Shown here piece by piece: positions 36,152 to 44,994 of a DNA stretch of 64,000 nucleotides. The position numbers and the translations under genes were made by a program. Source of the stretch: Caballeronia concitans. Its GTDB lineage: Bacteria > Pseudomonadota > Gammaproteobacteria > Burkholderiales > Burkholderiaceae. The notes beneath the pieces are model-generated. The model was not told where the DNA came from. It saw only the letters and a list, made by a program, of their open reading frames with translations, and searched no databases. The stretch covers positions 372,001 through 436,000 of the forward strand of contig NZ_FCNV02000003.1 of assembly GCF_001544615.1 (NCBI RefSeq). Reading direction: 5' to 3'. The stretch's first letter is position 1; each line of letters begins with the position of its first letter.

Positions 36152-36400
36152 TCACGCGGCAAGCCGCGATGCACTCATTGAAGGACGCCTCACCTCCGGC
36201 GGAAACACGTTCCAGGTACCGTCGTCGTGGCGGAAGAAAATAATCGCGATGAACCCGCCCGCGTGCCATGCCTCGATGCGAACAAAGCGCATGCCCGTGG
36301 AATGCGAGCGGCAGAGTTGCACGATGCGTGCCGGATGCGCCGGCGTTGGCGCAAGCCATTTATCGACGGCCCAGTGCAGCGAATTTTCGGCGTTTTGCAT
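36152..36400 (-). CDS. Small hypothetical protein (82 aa), coupled to the LRAT-fold gene
   Basis: ATG at 36400 behind GAGGAGA, 10 nt after the LRAT-fold gene's stop. The product has two strands around GMRFVRIEAWHAGGFIAIIF, followed by FRHDDGTWNVFPPE. Soluble, with no signal peptide. It could be a partner or immunity-type protein for the LRAT-fold enzyme, but this is only from position. Confidence 0.65.
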   Translation of the reverse strand: MQNAENSLHWAVDKWLAPTPAHPARIVQLCRSHSTGMRFVRIEAWHAGGFIAIIFFRHDDGTWNVFPPEVRRPSMSASRLAA

Positions 36401-36410
36401 GATGGTCTCC

Positions 36411-36920
36411 TCAAAAGGCCAAAGCCGTGCCCGATCCGTTATTGGCGAGCGCGCTTGCACGGCGGCGGCGCTCGGCGGCGACATAGGCTTGAACGAGCCC
36501 CTTGACCGCCTGAATGGCAACCCGTGGATGAACGAAGCACGCGCGCACCTGGTGGCTGCGTGCTTCACCGAACAGGCACCACGAAACGAAGTGCTCGCAG
36601 TTATTGGTCAACAGGCGATACCGGTCTTCGCCGAGCCTGCTGCGTGCGCGGCGCACCGCTTCCGGGCCGGAGAAGCGGGCGGCCGGACTCTGACGCACGG
36701 TGACGTCATGACCGCCCGCGAATTGAGCGAGACTGACCTCCTCGACCGGACCGCGATGCAGTGACTTCGCGAAGCCGGCATAGTGAATCACCATGCCGTT
36801 GCCCGAATAAATGCCGTGATGCGCATAGCCGGAGCGGCACGTGACCAGTTCGGCGCCGAGAGAAAAGCCGGTTGCGGCGGCTTGTTCATCGATCGATCCG
36901 GACGTTTGGCTGCTGGACAT
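36411..36920 (-). CDS. LRAT-fold (NlpC/P60 superfamily) protein
   Basis: 169 residues, ATG after GGAG. The permuted papain-like site is complete: His in YAHHGIYSGNGMVIHYAG near residue 33 and the nucleophile Cys in LTNNCEHFVSWCLFG near residue 108. Bacterial LRAT-like proteins are acyltransferases or thiol hydrolases. The C-terminus has a helix (VAIQAVKGLVQAYVAAERRR). A sigma-54-like promoter lies 72 nt upstream, in the divergent region shared with a double-glycine peptide gene. Confidence 0.75.
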   Translation of the reverse strand: MSSSQTSGSIDEQAAATGFSLGAELVTCRSGYAHHGIYSGNGMVIHYAGFAKSLHRGPVEEVSLAQFAGGHDVTVRQSPAARFSGPEAVRRARSRLGEDRYRLLTNNCEHFVSWCLFGEARSHQVRACFVHPRVAIQAVKGLVQAYVAAERRRRASALANNGSGTALAF

Positions 36921-36991
36921 GGCTGGCTCCGATTTAGCCTCTTCGGGATGGCGCCAGGTGTTTGTGCGGCGCCCTCGTTGCGATGTCATTT

Positions 36992-37006
36992 GCAGCTTTC
37001 TTGCCA
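36992..37006 (-). promoter_or_regulatory. Sigma-54 type promoter for the LRAT-fold gene
   Basis: The minus strand reads TGGCAAGAAAGCTGC: GG and GC doublets 10 nt apart, one mismatch in TGGCAC and one in TTGC. Transcription would begin about 60 nt before the ATG. Confidence 0.55.
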
Positions 37007-37258
37007 GTTTATTAACTCATTGATTTTCATGTATTTAAACGAGCTGGGCCGAATCGGCTAAAGACTTTCTGTCTCAATCAAACCAACTGAAATCGATGCA
37101 TTCTGTTGGGCCTCTAGCGTCTCCTTGAGCGGGAAGAAAGTGTCGCCTGAGAACCGGCGTCTTGGGCAACGATGTCGGCAAGCCACCAACTCTTTGACTT
37201 GGCGCGATTCTGCGGACCCGCGCCGCACGGAGTCTTGACGTCGAAGCGTGCGTCGGCA

Positions 37259-37273
37259 TGGCACTTGCATTGG
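37259..37273 (+). promoter_or_regulatory. Possible sigma-54 type promoter for peptide gene 3
   Basis: TGGCACTTGCATTGG has a perfect TGGCAC box and correct spacing, but the -12 doublet is GG rather than GC, so it is weaker than the others. It sits 37 nt before the ATG. Confidence 0.35.
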
Positions 37274-37309
37274 CTTCGGGCATCGCAAAGAGCCAAGCGG
37301 AGATTAGAG

Positions 37310-37600
37310 ATGAGCGCCCTTACCGTGACCGATCTCGACTACGACCGAGAACTGGATCGAGCGGCCATGTCCGCCATCAGCGGTGGAGGCGGCGCGCCGT
37401 GGGTTTACGGCTGGATCACGCCGTACATGCCCGATCGTCAACAGGGCTTTGGCGGCGTCGTGAATATCTACGACATCACGAACAATTTCACTGCGGACCA
37501 GATGATCAATCAGTTCCAGTCCGTGGATGTTCACAACACCGGCAATGGCGCGAATCTCACCGTCAATCCGAATGCCATGTCGTCGAATACCGCGAGTTGA
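37310..37600 (+). CDS. Double-glycine leader peptide 3 (96 aa)
   Basis: ATG at 37310 with GGAG upstream. The leader is exactly 26 residues: MSALTVTDL at the start, then ELDRAAMSAISGG. Length and final motif match the two peptides at 49.1-49.7 kb. The core of 70 residues is Gly/Asn/Gln/Thr-rich and cysteine-free (GGVVNIYDITNNFTADQM, NPNAMSSNTAS). Expected to be cut after GG and exported by the C39 ABC transporter at 39762-42821. It precedes the PP2C gene by 78 nt. Role unknown: bacteriocin, signal or matrix protein are all possible. Confidence 0.75.
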   Translation: MSALTVTDLDYDRELDRAAMSAISGGGGAPWVYGWITPYMPDRQQGFGGVVNIYDITNNFTADQMINQFQSVDVHNTGNGANLTVNPNAMSSNTAS

Positions 37601-37678
37601 CGCGGCTGATGTTCGATCGCGCCCGTTGGCGCACAATCGGCGGAATGCGCGCTCGCTACCCGATCAAGGGAGGTTGTC

Positions 37679-38449
37679 GTGACCTTCACCGCTGAGTTTC
37701 GATGGACGTCCGCTGCTCGTTCCGATGTCGGCTGCGTACGGCAAGTGAATGAGGATGCCCTGCTCGATTCGCCCGAACGCGGAATATGGGCCGTCGCCGA
37801 TGGCATGGGCGGACACGCGGTAGGCGATCTGGCGAGCCGCATGGTCATCGAGAGCCTTTCGTATATGTCCGCAGACAACGGACTCGCCGGTGTGATTGCG
37901 GATGCGCGGGAACGCCTCATCGACGTGAACGCACAATTGCGTACCGAAGCGGCAAGGCGGCTCGTGTCGCGCATCGGCAGTACGGTCGTGTTGCTCGCAG
38001 CGCGCAACGGCGCATGCGCTTATCTATGGGCCGGCGATAGCCGCATTTATCTCTATAGAAACGGACGGCTCGTGCAACTGACACGCGATCACAGTCAGGT
38101 GGAAGAACTCAAGGCGCGCGGCCAATTGACGGCTGAAGAAGCGCTGCATCATCCTGCGCAGCATTTGATTACTCGCGCAGTGGGCGCGCTCGACACACTC
38201 GAACTGGACGAGAGCACGGTCGCCCTAAAGGACGGCGATACGTTCCTTCTTTGCAGCGATGGCTTGTCTAACGAGGTCAGCGAAGTTGAAATGGCAAGCG
38301 AACTTGCGCCGGGCAATTGCGAATGGGCGGCGCAACGGCTGCTGGAAATAGCGCTCGAGCGTGGAGGTCGGGACAATATCTCCCTTGTCGTCGCACATGC
38401 AGAAGATGTGCAGGCGATGGACAGGACGCAGATCAATCCATCGCTCTAG
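37679..38449 (+). CDS. PP2C-family Ser/Thr protein phosphatase
   Basis: 256 residues from a GTG behind GGGAGG. The motifs are complete: RSDVGCVRQVNEDALL, WAVADGMGGH (metal-binding Asp), GSTVVLLA, LWAGDSRIYLYRNGRL, TRDHSQVEEL, LLCSDGLSNEV and GGRDNISLVV. It is the stand-alone PppA/Stp type, cytoplasmic. It should dephosphorylate targets read by the double-FHA protein encoded nearby. No kinase gene is seen in the window. It is convergent with the sigma-54 activator gene. Confidence 0.9.
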   Translation: MTFTAEFRWTSAARSDVGCVRQVNEDALLDSPERGIWAVADGMGGHAVGDLASRMVIESLSYMSADNGLAGVIADARERLIDVNAQLRTEAARRLVSRIGSTVVLLAARNGACAYLWAGDSRIYLYRNGRLVQLTRDHSQVEELKARGQLTAEEALHHPAQHLITRAVGALDTLELDESTVALKDGDTFLLCSDGLSNEVSEVEMASELAPGNCEWAAQRLLEIALERGGRDNISLVVAHAEDVQAMDRTQINPSL

Positions 38450-38454
38450 CGTTG

Positions 38455-39765
38455 TTATTCGTGCGCGTCCCTGGCCTTTTGTGCGGCAAGCCGAAAGTCC
38501 TTGGAATGCAGTCCGTGTTTTTTCAAGAGCATTTGCAAGTGCGAGCGGTTCATTTCATAGCGTCGGGCAAGCTCGGCGACCGTGCCGCCCACTTCCTGCA
38601 AACCGCGTTCGAGGAATGCGCGCTCGGCTTCGTCGCTTGCCACGCGTTTCGCTTCGCTCAGCGAGACCGCCGTGGCAATGCCATTACCGCTCGACGGAGC
38701 CCCGCTCATCGCCACCGACAGCGACGACTTCGGCCGAATATCCAGCGGCAGATGATCGATATCGGCCATCTCGCCCGCAAGACAGGCGAGCCGGTACACG
38801 ATGTTGCGCAGCTCCCGGATATTGCCGGGAAAGTCGTAATTGCGAAGAAAGTCGCGCAGCCGAGGCGACATCTTCACGGGCCGTCGCTTGAGCGTGGCTG
38901 CGGCTTCATCGCCGAAATATGCAAGCAACAGCGGTATCTCGTCACGACGTTCGCGCAACGCCGGCAAAGTCACATGAATGACGCTAAGACGATAAAACAG
39001 GTCTTCGCGAAAACGCCCTTCATCGCAGAATCGCCTGAGATTACGATTCGTCGCAGCGACGATGCGCGTGTCCACCGCAATCGGCTCGTCGGAACCTACT
39101 CGTTGTATTTCATGCGCTTCGAGCACGCGCAGCAATTTCACCTGGCCCGAAAGTGGAAGCTCACCGATTTCATCGAGGAAGATGGTTCCCGTATGCGCGC
39201 TTTCGAATTTTCCCTTGCGGTCGTTCGTTGCGCCCGTAAAAGCCCCCTTGCGATGCCCAAACAATTCCGACTCGAGCAGGTTGTCCGGGATCGCGCCGCA
39301 ATTCACTGAGATATAGGGTTTATCCGCACGCGATCCATTGGCGTGAATGACTTTCGCCATCAGTTCCTTGCCGGTTCCACTCTCGCCGTCGATCAGCACG
39401 GGAAGATCGGTTGGCGCGGCTTTCTCCGCTATTTCCAGCGCTTCCAGCAGCTTCGGGTTGTCACCGAATGTGCCTTCGAATACGAAGCTGCGTTCGATCA
39501 ACGCCTGCCGCCGCGCGCCCGCCGATAGTTCTCGCTTCGGTTCGGAGGCAGCGGCCTGCACGAAGCGCTCCTTGTGCGAAAGCTGCATCACTTCGTCGCG
39601 CAAGGCACTTGCCTGGCGCAGCAGCTTCTCGATTTCCGGACGTTCGAGGCGAGAAGTCCATCGCAAGGTCGAGCGCAATATCTCGATCTTTTCGATGAGT
39701 CCCGCATACGAAATCGCCGATACAGGGACGCTGCTATCGCTTTCCGGTTGGTCGAGTATCTTCAT
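38455..39765 (-). CDS. Sigma-54-dependent activator (bacterial enhancer-binding protein)
   Basis: 436 residues. The AAA+ domain (about 98-325) has Walker A GESGTGKE at 127-134, the sigma-54 contact loop GAFTGA at 174-179, Walker B GTIFLDEIGEL and the arginine-finger region FREDLFYRLSV. A Fis-type helix-turn-helix is at about 395-425 (GGTVAELARRYEMNRSHLQM). The N-terminal 95 residues hold no receiver, GAF or PAS domain I can see. Its ATG overlaps the ABC transporter stop (ATGA), so it is made with the export machinery and probably feeds back on the sigma-54 promoters of the locus. Confidence 0.92.
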   Translation of the reverse strand: MKILDQPESDSSVPVSAISYAGLIEKIEILRSTLRWTSRLERPEIEKLLRQASALRDEVMQLSHKERFVQAAASEPKRELSAGARRQALIERSFVFEGTFGDNPKLLEALEIAEKAAPTDLPVLIDGESGTGKELMAKVIHANGSRADKPYISVNCGAIPDNLLESELFGHRKGAFTGATNDRKGKFESAHTGTIFLDEIGELPLSGQVKLLRVLEAHEIQRVGSDEPIAVDTRIVAATNRNLRRFCDEGRFREDLFYRLSVIHVTLPALRERRDEIPLLLAYFGDEAAATLKRRPVKMSPRLRDFLRNYDFPGNIRELRNIVYRLACLAGEMADIDHLPLDIRPKSSLSVAMSGAPSSGNGIATAVSLSEAKRVASDEAERAFLERGLQEVGGTVAELARRYEMNRSHLQMLLKKHGLHSKDFRLAAQKARDAHE

Positions 39766-42700
39766 GCTGCGCTCAATTGCTTCTGCACGAGTTGGTAATA
39801 CATGCCCTTTCTCGCGACGAGTTCGTCATGCTTGCCCTGTTCGACGATTCCGCCTTCATACAGGACGAGTATTTTGTCGGCCCGCATGATCGTCGAAAGC
39901 CGGTGCGCGATGATGACCGCCGTGCGTCCCTTCAAGATCTCCTGCATGTTCCCCAGAATATTGCTTTCCGACTGCGTGTCGAGCGCGGACGTCGCCTCGT
40001 CGAACACGAGCAGGCGCGGATCGTGATAAAGCGCACGGGCAATGCATAGCCGCTGAATCTGGCCGCCAGAGAGTCCCACGCCTCGCTCGCCCACCACTTG
40101 CTCGTAACCGAGCGGCATGCGCGTGATGAACGCGTGCGCGTCGGCCATTTTGGCGACTTCCTCGATCCGCCGGCGGTCCGGCGCCTCGTCGCCGCTTGCG
40201 ATGTTGTCCGCAATCGTTCCCGAGAACAGTAGATTGCTTTGCATGACATAGCCGATCTGCGCGCGATAGAAGCCTTTGTCGATCACGTTGATGTCATAGC
40301 CATCGACCGTCATCTTTCCCTCGCTTGCCGCATAGAAACCAACGAGTAATTTTGCCAGTGTCGTTTTTCCCGAACCGCTGCGCCCCACCACCGCAATCAG
40401 TTCTCCGGGCTTGATATCGAAGCTGATGTTTTCGAGCACGTAAGGCGTATCGCCATCGCCATAACGGAAATACACGCCATTGAAGCTGATGTTCCCTTGA
40501 AGGTCCGGCAGCATGACGCGCTGCTGCATCTCTGAAGGCTTTTGCTCGGGCTCGATGTCGAGTACGTCGCCCAGACGCTCCATCGCGACGCCTGCATCGT
40601 TGAGCAGGCTCCACAATCCGATCAGCCCCATGAGCGGAGACAGCACGCTTCCCATGAATGCGTTGAATGCAATCAACTGTCCGATGGTCAGCTCGCGCGC
40701 AAGCACGAGATTCGCGCCGACCCATAGCACCGCGATGGTCGTCGCCGCGTTCAATAGCTGGCCGCACAAGCCTACGGCGATATTGAACCGCTGGGACTTG
40801 TACTGCACTTCGAGCGACTTCGCGTACTTCTTCTCCCACTTGAGCCGCACCGCGCGTTCGATGCCCATGCCTTTGACCGTCTCGACGCCGCCGAGGGCTT
40901 CCATCAGGTACGAACGTGCATCCGTGCTCGAACTGAACGTTTCGCGCGCGTTATGCTTCACGCGCGGTGTCGCGAGTACGGTCAGTGCCATCAATGGAAT
41001 CACGAACGCGATCAGCAGCAGCGTGAGCTTCACGTTGTAGAGAAACATGATCGTGAAGTAGATGAAGATCATCAGAAGGTTCAAGACGGTCGTGACTGTC
41101 GACTCCGTGAGAAACGCGCGGATCGTATGATTTTCCTGAAAGCGCGCGAATATGTCGCCCGTCTTGCGCTTTGCGAAGAAACTGAACGGAAGTGAGAACG
41201 TGTGCTTGAAGAACTGCGACATCATAGAGAAGTCCATATTGCGCACCATGAAATTGGCGAGGTAGGCGCGTATGGTGGACATCAATTGCGAGAACACGTT
41301 GGAGACAATCAGCCCTGCAATCAGCACATGCAACAGTCCGACGTTCTGATGCACGATCACGCCATCCAGTATGTTCTGGATGATCAGCGGCGGCACTACG
41401 CCCAGGACCTGAATGACGAACGTAGCCAGAAAGAGGTGCAGCAATATCGTGCGATAGGGCTTCAGATAGCCCACGAAACGTATCCACGGCGAATTCGACA
41501 CGGCCTTCTGCACGAGGTCCTGTGCCGGCGTGAAAAGCAGACACGTGCCGCTCCATCCGCGTTCGAACTCCCCCGTTGTCATCTTTCTAAAGCCGATGGC
41601 CGGGTCCGCTACCCAAACGTTCTCTTTGGAGATTCCATAGACGATGATGTAGTGGTAGCCCTCCCAATGTGCGATAAAAGGCAACTCGAAGCCGCGTAAC
41701 GATTCATACGTGCATTGCACGCCACGCGTCGTGAAGCCGAGCGCTTCGCCGGCGCGCGCAAGGCTGTCGAGCGTGGCGCCTTGCGTCGTCACATTCGCAA
41801 GTTCTCGCAGCTTCCCTAGCGTCATGCTGATGCCGTAATGCCGGCATATCATCGCGAGGCATGCAGCGCCGCAATCCATCTCTTCGGCCTGCTCCACGCA
41901 CGCAAATCGCTTGATGACGCGCTCGCCAAGTTCGGGCTTCGACTGAAGATCGAGCATCGTGGGCAGCTTGCGGCGCTCGGCCAATTTCCTTTGCCGCTGC
42001 AGTTCACGTTCGATGAAGCGGATGCGTTCCTCGAGCACTTCACGCAGCTTGACGTTGCGCTCGATGATGAAATGCACCGTTTTCTCAGGGATGACGAGCA
42101 AGCGCGTATCGACACTCGCAATAGCCGACGCCATCTGCTCCTGACGCATCACGCAAGCCTTTTCGCCGAATATTTCCCCGGGACCGAGCGTCGCGAGTAA
42201 GTGCTGTTGACCGCCCTCTTCACGCACGATACGCACTTCGCCCTGACGGACGACATAGAGGCGTCTGTCGTCGCGCGAATCCTGCTTCAATATTTCCTTG
42301 CCCTCTCCAATGCGCTTGACGCCGACACTGCGCACGCATTCTTCGAGTTCCGCTTTATTCAGCTTGCCCCGTAGATCGAACAGCTTCGCGACGAAGCCGC
42401 CCGCCGAATTGATCGCCACATAGCTCGTGACGAATGCGAGCGCCGCAGGATTGCGCGATATGACAGGCTCCACCGCCTTGCGCGGAATGAACAGCAATTC
42501 AGTCTTGCCCGAAGAGCGCACAGACGATTCGTGCCGATACTCGCGCAGCATCGCGATATCGGCGAAGGTCTCGTGCTCTTTCTTCACCCCCATGCTGATT
42601 TCCTTGCCGTGCTCTTCCGTAAAGATGCGCACGGAGCCGGCTCTCACGACAAACAGCCCATCGGCCGGATCGCCTGCATTGCACACCGTTTCGCCGAAAC

Positions 42701-42821
42701 CATAGCGGCGCGATTCGACGTGCGCAGCCAATTGCTCGATTTCCTCGCGGGAAAACGATGCAAGTATTTCTACACCCGCGAGGAACTCGGCGGTCGAATC
42801 GAAGTTGGCAGGTGCGTCCAT
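39762..42821 (-). CDS. C39 peptidase ABC exporter with two cNMP-binding-like domains
   Basis: 1019 residues from the ATG at 42821; a further ATG at 42899 lies inside the PPIase gene and is less likely. Order: two cyclic-nucleotide-binding-like domains (about 15-135 and 150-280), a charged helix, C39 peptidase (305-430) with Gln311, Cys317 (QAEEMDCGAACLAM), His390 and Asp406, six membrane helices (about 465-745), and the ATPase with GRSGSGKTT, LSGGQIQR and LLVFDEATSALD. It should cut double-glycine leaders in the cytoplasm and export the cores. The domain order recalls cyanobacterial HetC/PteB-type exporters. The phosphate-binding cassettes look degenerate (FADIAMLREYRHESS; FGEKACVMRQEQMASA). 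Confidence 0.92.
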   Translation of the reverse strand: MDAPANFDSTAEFLAGVEILASFSREEIEQLAAHVESRRYGFGETVCNAGDPADGLFVVRAGSVRIFTEEHGKEISMGVKKEHETFADIAMLREYRHESSVRSSGKTELLFIPRKAVEPVISRNPAALAFVTSYVAINSAGGFVAKLFDLRGKLNKAELEECVRSVGVKRIGEGKEILKQDSRDDRRLYVVRQGEVRIVREEGGQQHLLATLGPGEIFGEKACVMRQEQMASAIASVDTRLLVIPEKTVHFIIERNVKLREVLEERIRFIERELQRQRKLAERRKLPTMLDLQSKPELGERVIKRFACVEQAEEMDCGAACLAMICRHYGISMTLGKLRELANVTTQGATLDSLARAGEALGFTTRGVQCTYESLRGFELPFIAHWEGYHYIIVYGISKENVWVADPAIGFRKMTTGEFERGWSGTCLLFTPAQDLVQKAVSNSPWIRFVGYLKPYRTILLHLFLATFVIQVLGVVPPLIIQNILDGVIVHQNVGLLHVLIAGLIVSNVFSQLMSTIRAYLANFMVRNMDFSMMSQFFKHTFSLPFSFFAKRKTGDIFARFQENHTIRAFLTESTVTTVLNLLMIFIYFTIMFLYNVKLTLLLIAFVIPLMALTVLATPRVKHNARETFSSSTDARSYLMEALGGVETVKGMGIERAVRLKWEKKYAKSLEVQYKSQRFNIAVGLCGQLLNAATTIAVLWVGANLVLARELTIGQLIAFNAFMGSVLSPLMGLIGLWSLLNDAGVAMERLGDVLDIEPEQKPSEMQQRVMLPDLQGNISFNGVYFRYGDGDTPYVLENISFDIKPGELIAVVGRSGSGKTTLAKLLVGFYAASEGKMTVDGYDINVIDKGFYRAQIGYVMQSNLLFSGTIADNIASGDEAPDRRRIEEVAKMADAHAFITRMPLGYEQVVGERGVGLSGGQIQRLCIARALYHDPRLLVFDEATSALDTQSESNILGNMQEILKGRTAVIIAHRLSTIMRADKILVLYEGGIVEQGKHDELVARKGMYYQLVQKQLSAA

Positions 42822-42853
42822 TTTCGTCAAAAGGCTTTGCGTTGCACTGCGCT

Positions 42854-43603
42854 TTAGCGCGCTTCGATCACATGCTCTTGCGCGCGCGCAAGGAGCCATT
42901 GTTCGCGCAGCAACCGGCGAATTTCACCGGTCACGTCTTCATCGAGCGTCGCGGGATACTTGGCGGTGACCGCGAAAATCTCATAGCCGCCATCCGCTGA
43001 AATGAATGGTCCAAGCAGATCGCCGGGCTCGGCATTGAAGACCTTGGCCTCGATGTCGGGCTTGAGTTGCCCACGCATCACGCGTCCAATCACGCCACCG
43101 TTGTCGCGCGTATCGGCCAAGGAATGCTCGCGCGCCATGTCGGCGAAGCTGTCGGGATCGTCGTGCAGATACGAAATCATTTCCTTGGCGCTGCCTTCCG
43201 TGTCGAGCACGATATGACTGATTTCCATGCTGTCGAACCGTGGCGAATTGAGCTGGAAATACTCTTCAATCTCGGGCTGCGTGCCGACTCGCTCAAGCAT
43301 TTTTTCCTGATAGAGCGTGTCGGTGATAAAGACTTCGAATTCGTCGAGGCTCACGTGCAGTGCATCGAGATAGTTGTTCATATCGGCCGCCCGATGCAGT
43401 CCGCGAATGCGCCGGAATTGATCGGCGCGCGTCTGGATCTCGTCGGCCGACAATTCGACACCCGCTTTTCTGGCGGCGCGCACGGTGAGCTTGTCGCGCA
43501 CCAGTTGCTCGATGAGACCGTCGAACTGGCCATTGAGCTTGAGCAGCCGGATGAATTCGCTCACGTCGATCACTTCGTCATCGATACGCACAATTGCCGT
43601 CAT
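42854..43603 (-). CDS. SurA/parvulin-type peptidyl-prolyl isomerase without signal peptide
   Basis: 249 residues, ATG after GGAGA. A SurA-like N-terminal helical domain (FIRLLKLNGQFDGLIEQLVR, ELSADEIQTRADQFRRIRGL) precedes a parvulin domain (MEISHIVLDTEGSAKEMISY, AREHSLADTRDNGGVIGRV, NAEPGDLLGPFISADGGYEI). Most SurA relatives are exported; this one begins MTAIVRIDDEVIDV with no signal peptide, so it probably acts in the cytoplasm, holding peptide precursors before export. It is 17 nt after the HlyD gene. Confidence 0.88.
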   Translation of the reverse strand: MTAIVRIDDEVIDVSEFIRLLKLNGQFDGLIEQLVRDKLTVRAARKAGVELSADEIQTRADQFRRIRGLHRAADMNNYLDALHVSLDEFEVFITDTLYQEKMLERVGTQPEIEEYFQLNSPRFDSMEISHIVLDTEGSAKEMISYLHDDPDSFADMAREHSLADTRDNGGVIGRVMRGQLKPDIEAKVFNAEPGDLLGPFISADGGYEIFAVTAKYPATLDEDVTGEIRRLLREQWLLARAQEHVIEAR

Positions 43604-43620
43604 ATCGTTCTCCGTTCGGT

Positions 43621-44994
43621 TTATCCGGCCACGTTGCGGAATGGATCAAGGCCCAGATCGATCAGCCGCCGCTCGCGCACGACGACTTCCGCAGCCGCGG
43701 TCATGCCGTAGCGCAGCGGATAGCGCGTGCCGCCGATCTGGTAATAGTCGCGATCGAGCGTGACGCGTCCTTCGTACACCGGCTGCTTCGTTGCTGCACT
43801 CGGCTTGGTTGCGGGCGAAATGAAAGCGAGCGTGCCGTCGATCACGCCATAGCGTTGATAAGGGAATGCGTTGAACTTGAGCTTCACGCGTTGGCCCTCG
43901 CGCAAGAAAGCACGATCGTGCTCGGCAATCTCTATCTTCAGCACGGGACGTGCATTCGTGGGAGCGATACCGCCAAGCGGCGTATTCGCCTGAATCTTGT
44001 CGCCGGGCTGCGTCGAAGTCACATCCGTGACCACGCCCGAGACCGGCGCAAGAATCAGCAGAAAGTTATCCTTGTCGATATTCTCGAAGCGAATGCGCGC
44101 GGCCGCGTCCGCAACGAGGCGCGCAGTCTGCAATTGCAGGCGGAGCTTGTCTTCCGTGCTCGCCACTTCGCGCATGGCGGCTTCGTATTGCAGCCTGAGA
44201 TTCGTGGATTCCTGACCGCTTGTTTCGAGTTGCGCTTTAGCCTGAGTGAATTCGTGGCTCAGACGAAAATCCAGTTCGGAGAGTTTCGCCTGCTCCACGC
44301 GATAGGCACCATCCGCTTCGAGATAAACATTGCGCTTGGCATCCACCTGCGATTCCGACACGCCACCGCCGCCGGGCAACGCGAACAATCGCGTGAATCG
44401 ATCCAGTTCATTCTTGGCGGCATCACGCGCGCGGCGGGCGTTTTCGAGCGTGCTGCGTTGTTCCTGCAATTGCGCCTTCTGGCCTTCTGCGAGCTTGCTG
44501 GTGCCTTCGGTCACGCGTTGCTGATGCTGATGCTCTTCCACTTCCATTTGATTCTTGAGCGCCACGATTCTGCGCTCCATGAGCAACTTCTTCTCTGGAA
44601 ACTGCTTCCATTCGCGCTCCGCGTCATCGAGTTTGAGTTGGGCTTCGAGCGCATTCGTCGCAGCTTCTATTGCGCCGCGGGCATTGAGTCGTGCCACGAC
44701 ATCGTCCTTGCGTACCGGCTGCCCTTCCGCGATATAAAGATCCGCAAGTTCGCCATCGATCGGCGTATAGAAACGCCTCACTTCCGATTCCGGCGCGAGC
44801 GTGCCTTGCGCCGTCACCATGACATCCGCATGACCGACGAACGACCACACGAGTGCAGCCACCACGAGCGACACCATCACGTACACGAGCGCGCGCGTCA
44901 GTTTGAGCGGCTCGGCCGTGAGAATGGCGATGCCTTCCGCACCGTGGTCGCCCAGCGCTTCGGCGAAAGATTTAAGGGGCGCGTCGCGCTTCAC
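43621..44994 (-). CDS. HlyD-family membrane fusion protein
   Basis: 457 residues from a GTG at 44994 behind AAAGGAG. One membrane helix (LVYVMVSLVVAALVWSFVGH, about 36-55), a lipoyl-type half (VTAQGTLAPESEVRRFYTPI, IAEGQPVRKDDVVARLNARG), long coiled coils (about 110-300, QRSTLENARRARDAAKNELD), then the second half LAPVSGVVTDV and a beta-barrel. It bridges the C39 ABC exporter and the outer-membrane factor. The start overlaps the FHA gene by 23 nt. Confidence 0.92.
   Translation of the reverse strand: MKRDAPLKSFAEALGDHGAEGIAILTAEPLKLTRALVYVMVSLVVAALVWSFVGHADVMVTAQGTLAPESEVRRFYTPIDGELADLYIAEGQPVRKDDVVARLNARGAIEAATNALEAQLKLDDAEREWKQFPEKKLLMERRIVALKNQMEVEEHQHQQRVTEGTSKLAEGQKAQLQEQRSTLENARRARDAAKNELDRFTRLFALPGGGGVSESQVDAKRNVYLEADGAYRVEQAKLSELDFRLSHEFTQAKAQLETSGQESTNLRLQYEAAMREVASTEDKLRLQLQTARLVADAAARIRFENIDKDNFLLILAPVSGVVTDVTSTQPGDKIQANTPLGGIAPTNARPVLKIEIAEHDRAFLREGQRVKLKFNAFPYQRYGVIDGTLAFISPATKPSAATKQPVYEGRVTLDRDYYQIGGTRYPLRYGMTAAAEVVVRERRLIDLGLDPFRNVAG

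Larger units (their letters stand above)
36921..37309. promoter_or_regulatory. Divergent control region (389 nt) between LRAT-fold gene and peptide gene
   Basis: Contains sigma-54-like elements in both directions (36992-37006 minus; 37259-37273 plus) and a TCAAAC half-site at 37078, related to the palindrome upstream of the tandem peptide genes. No gene is supported inside. Confidence 0.5.
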
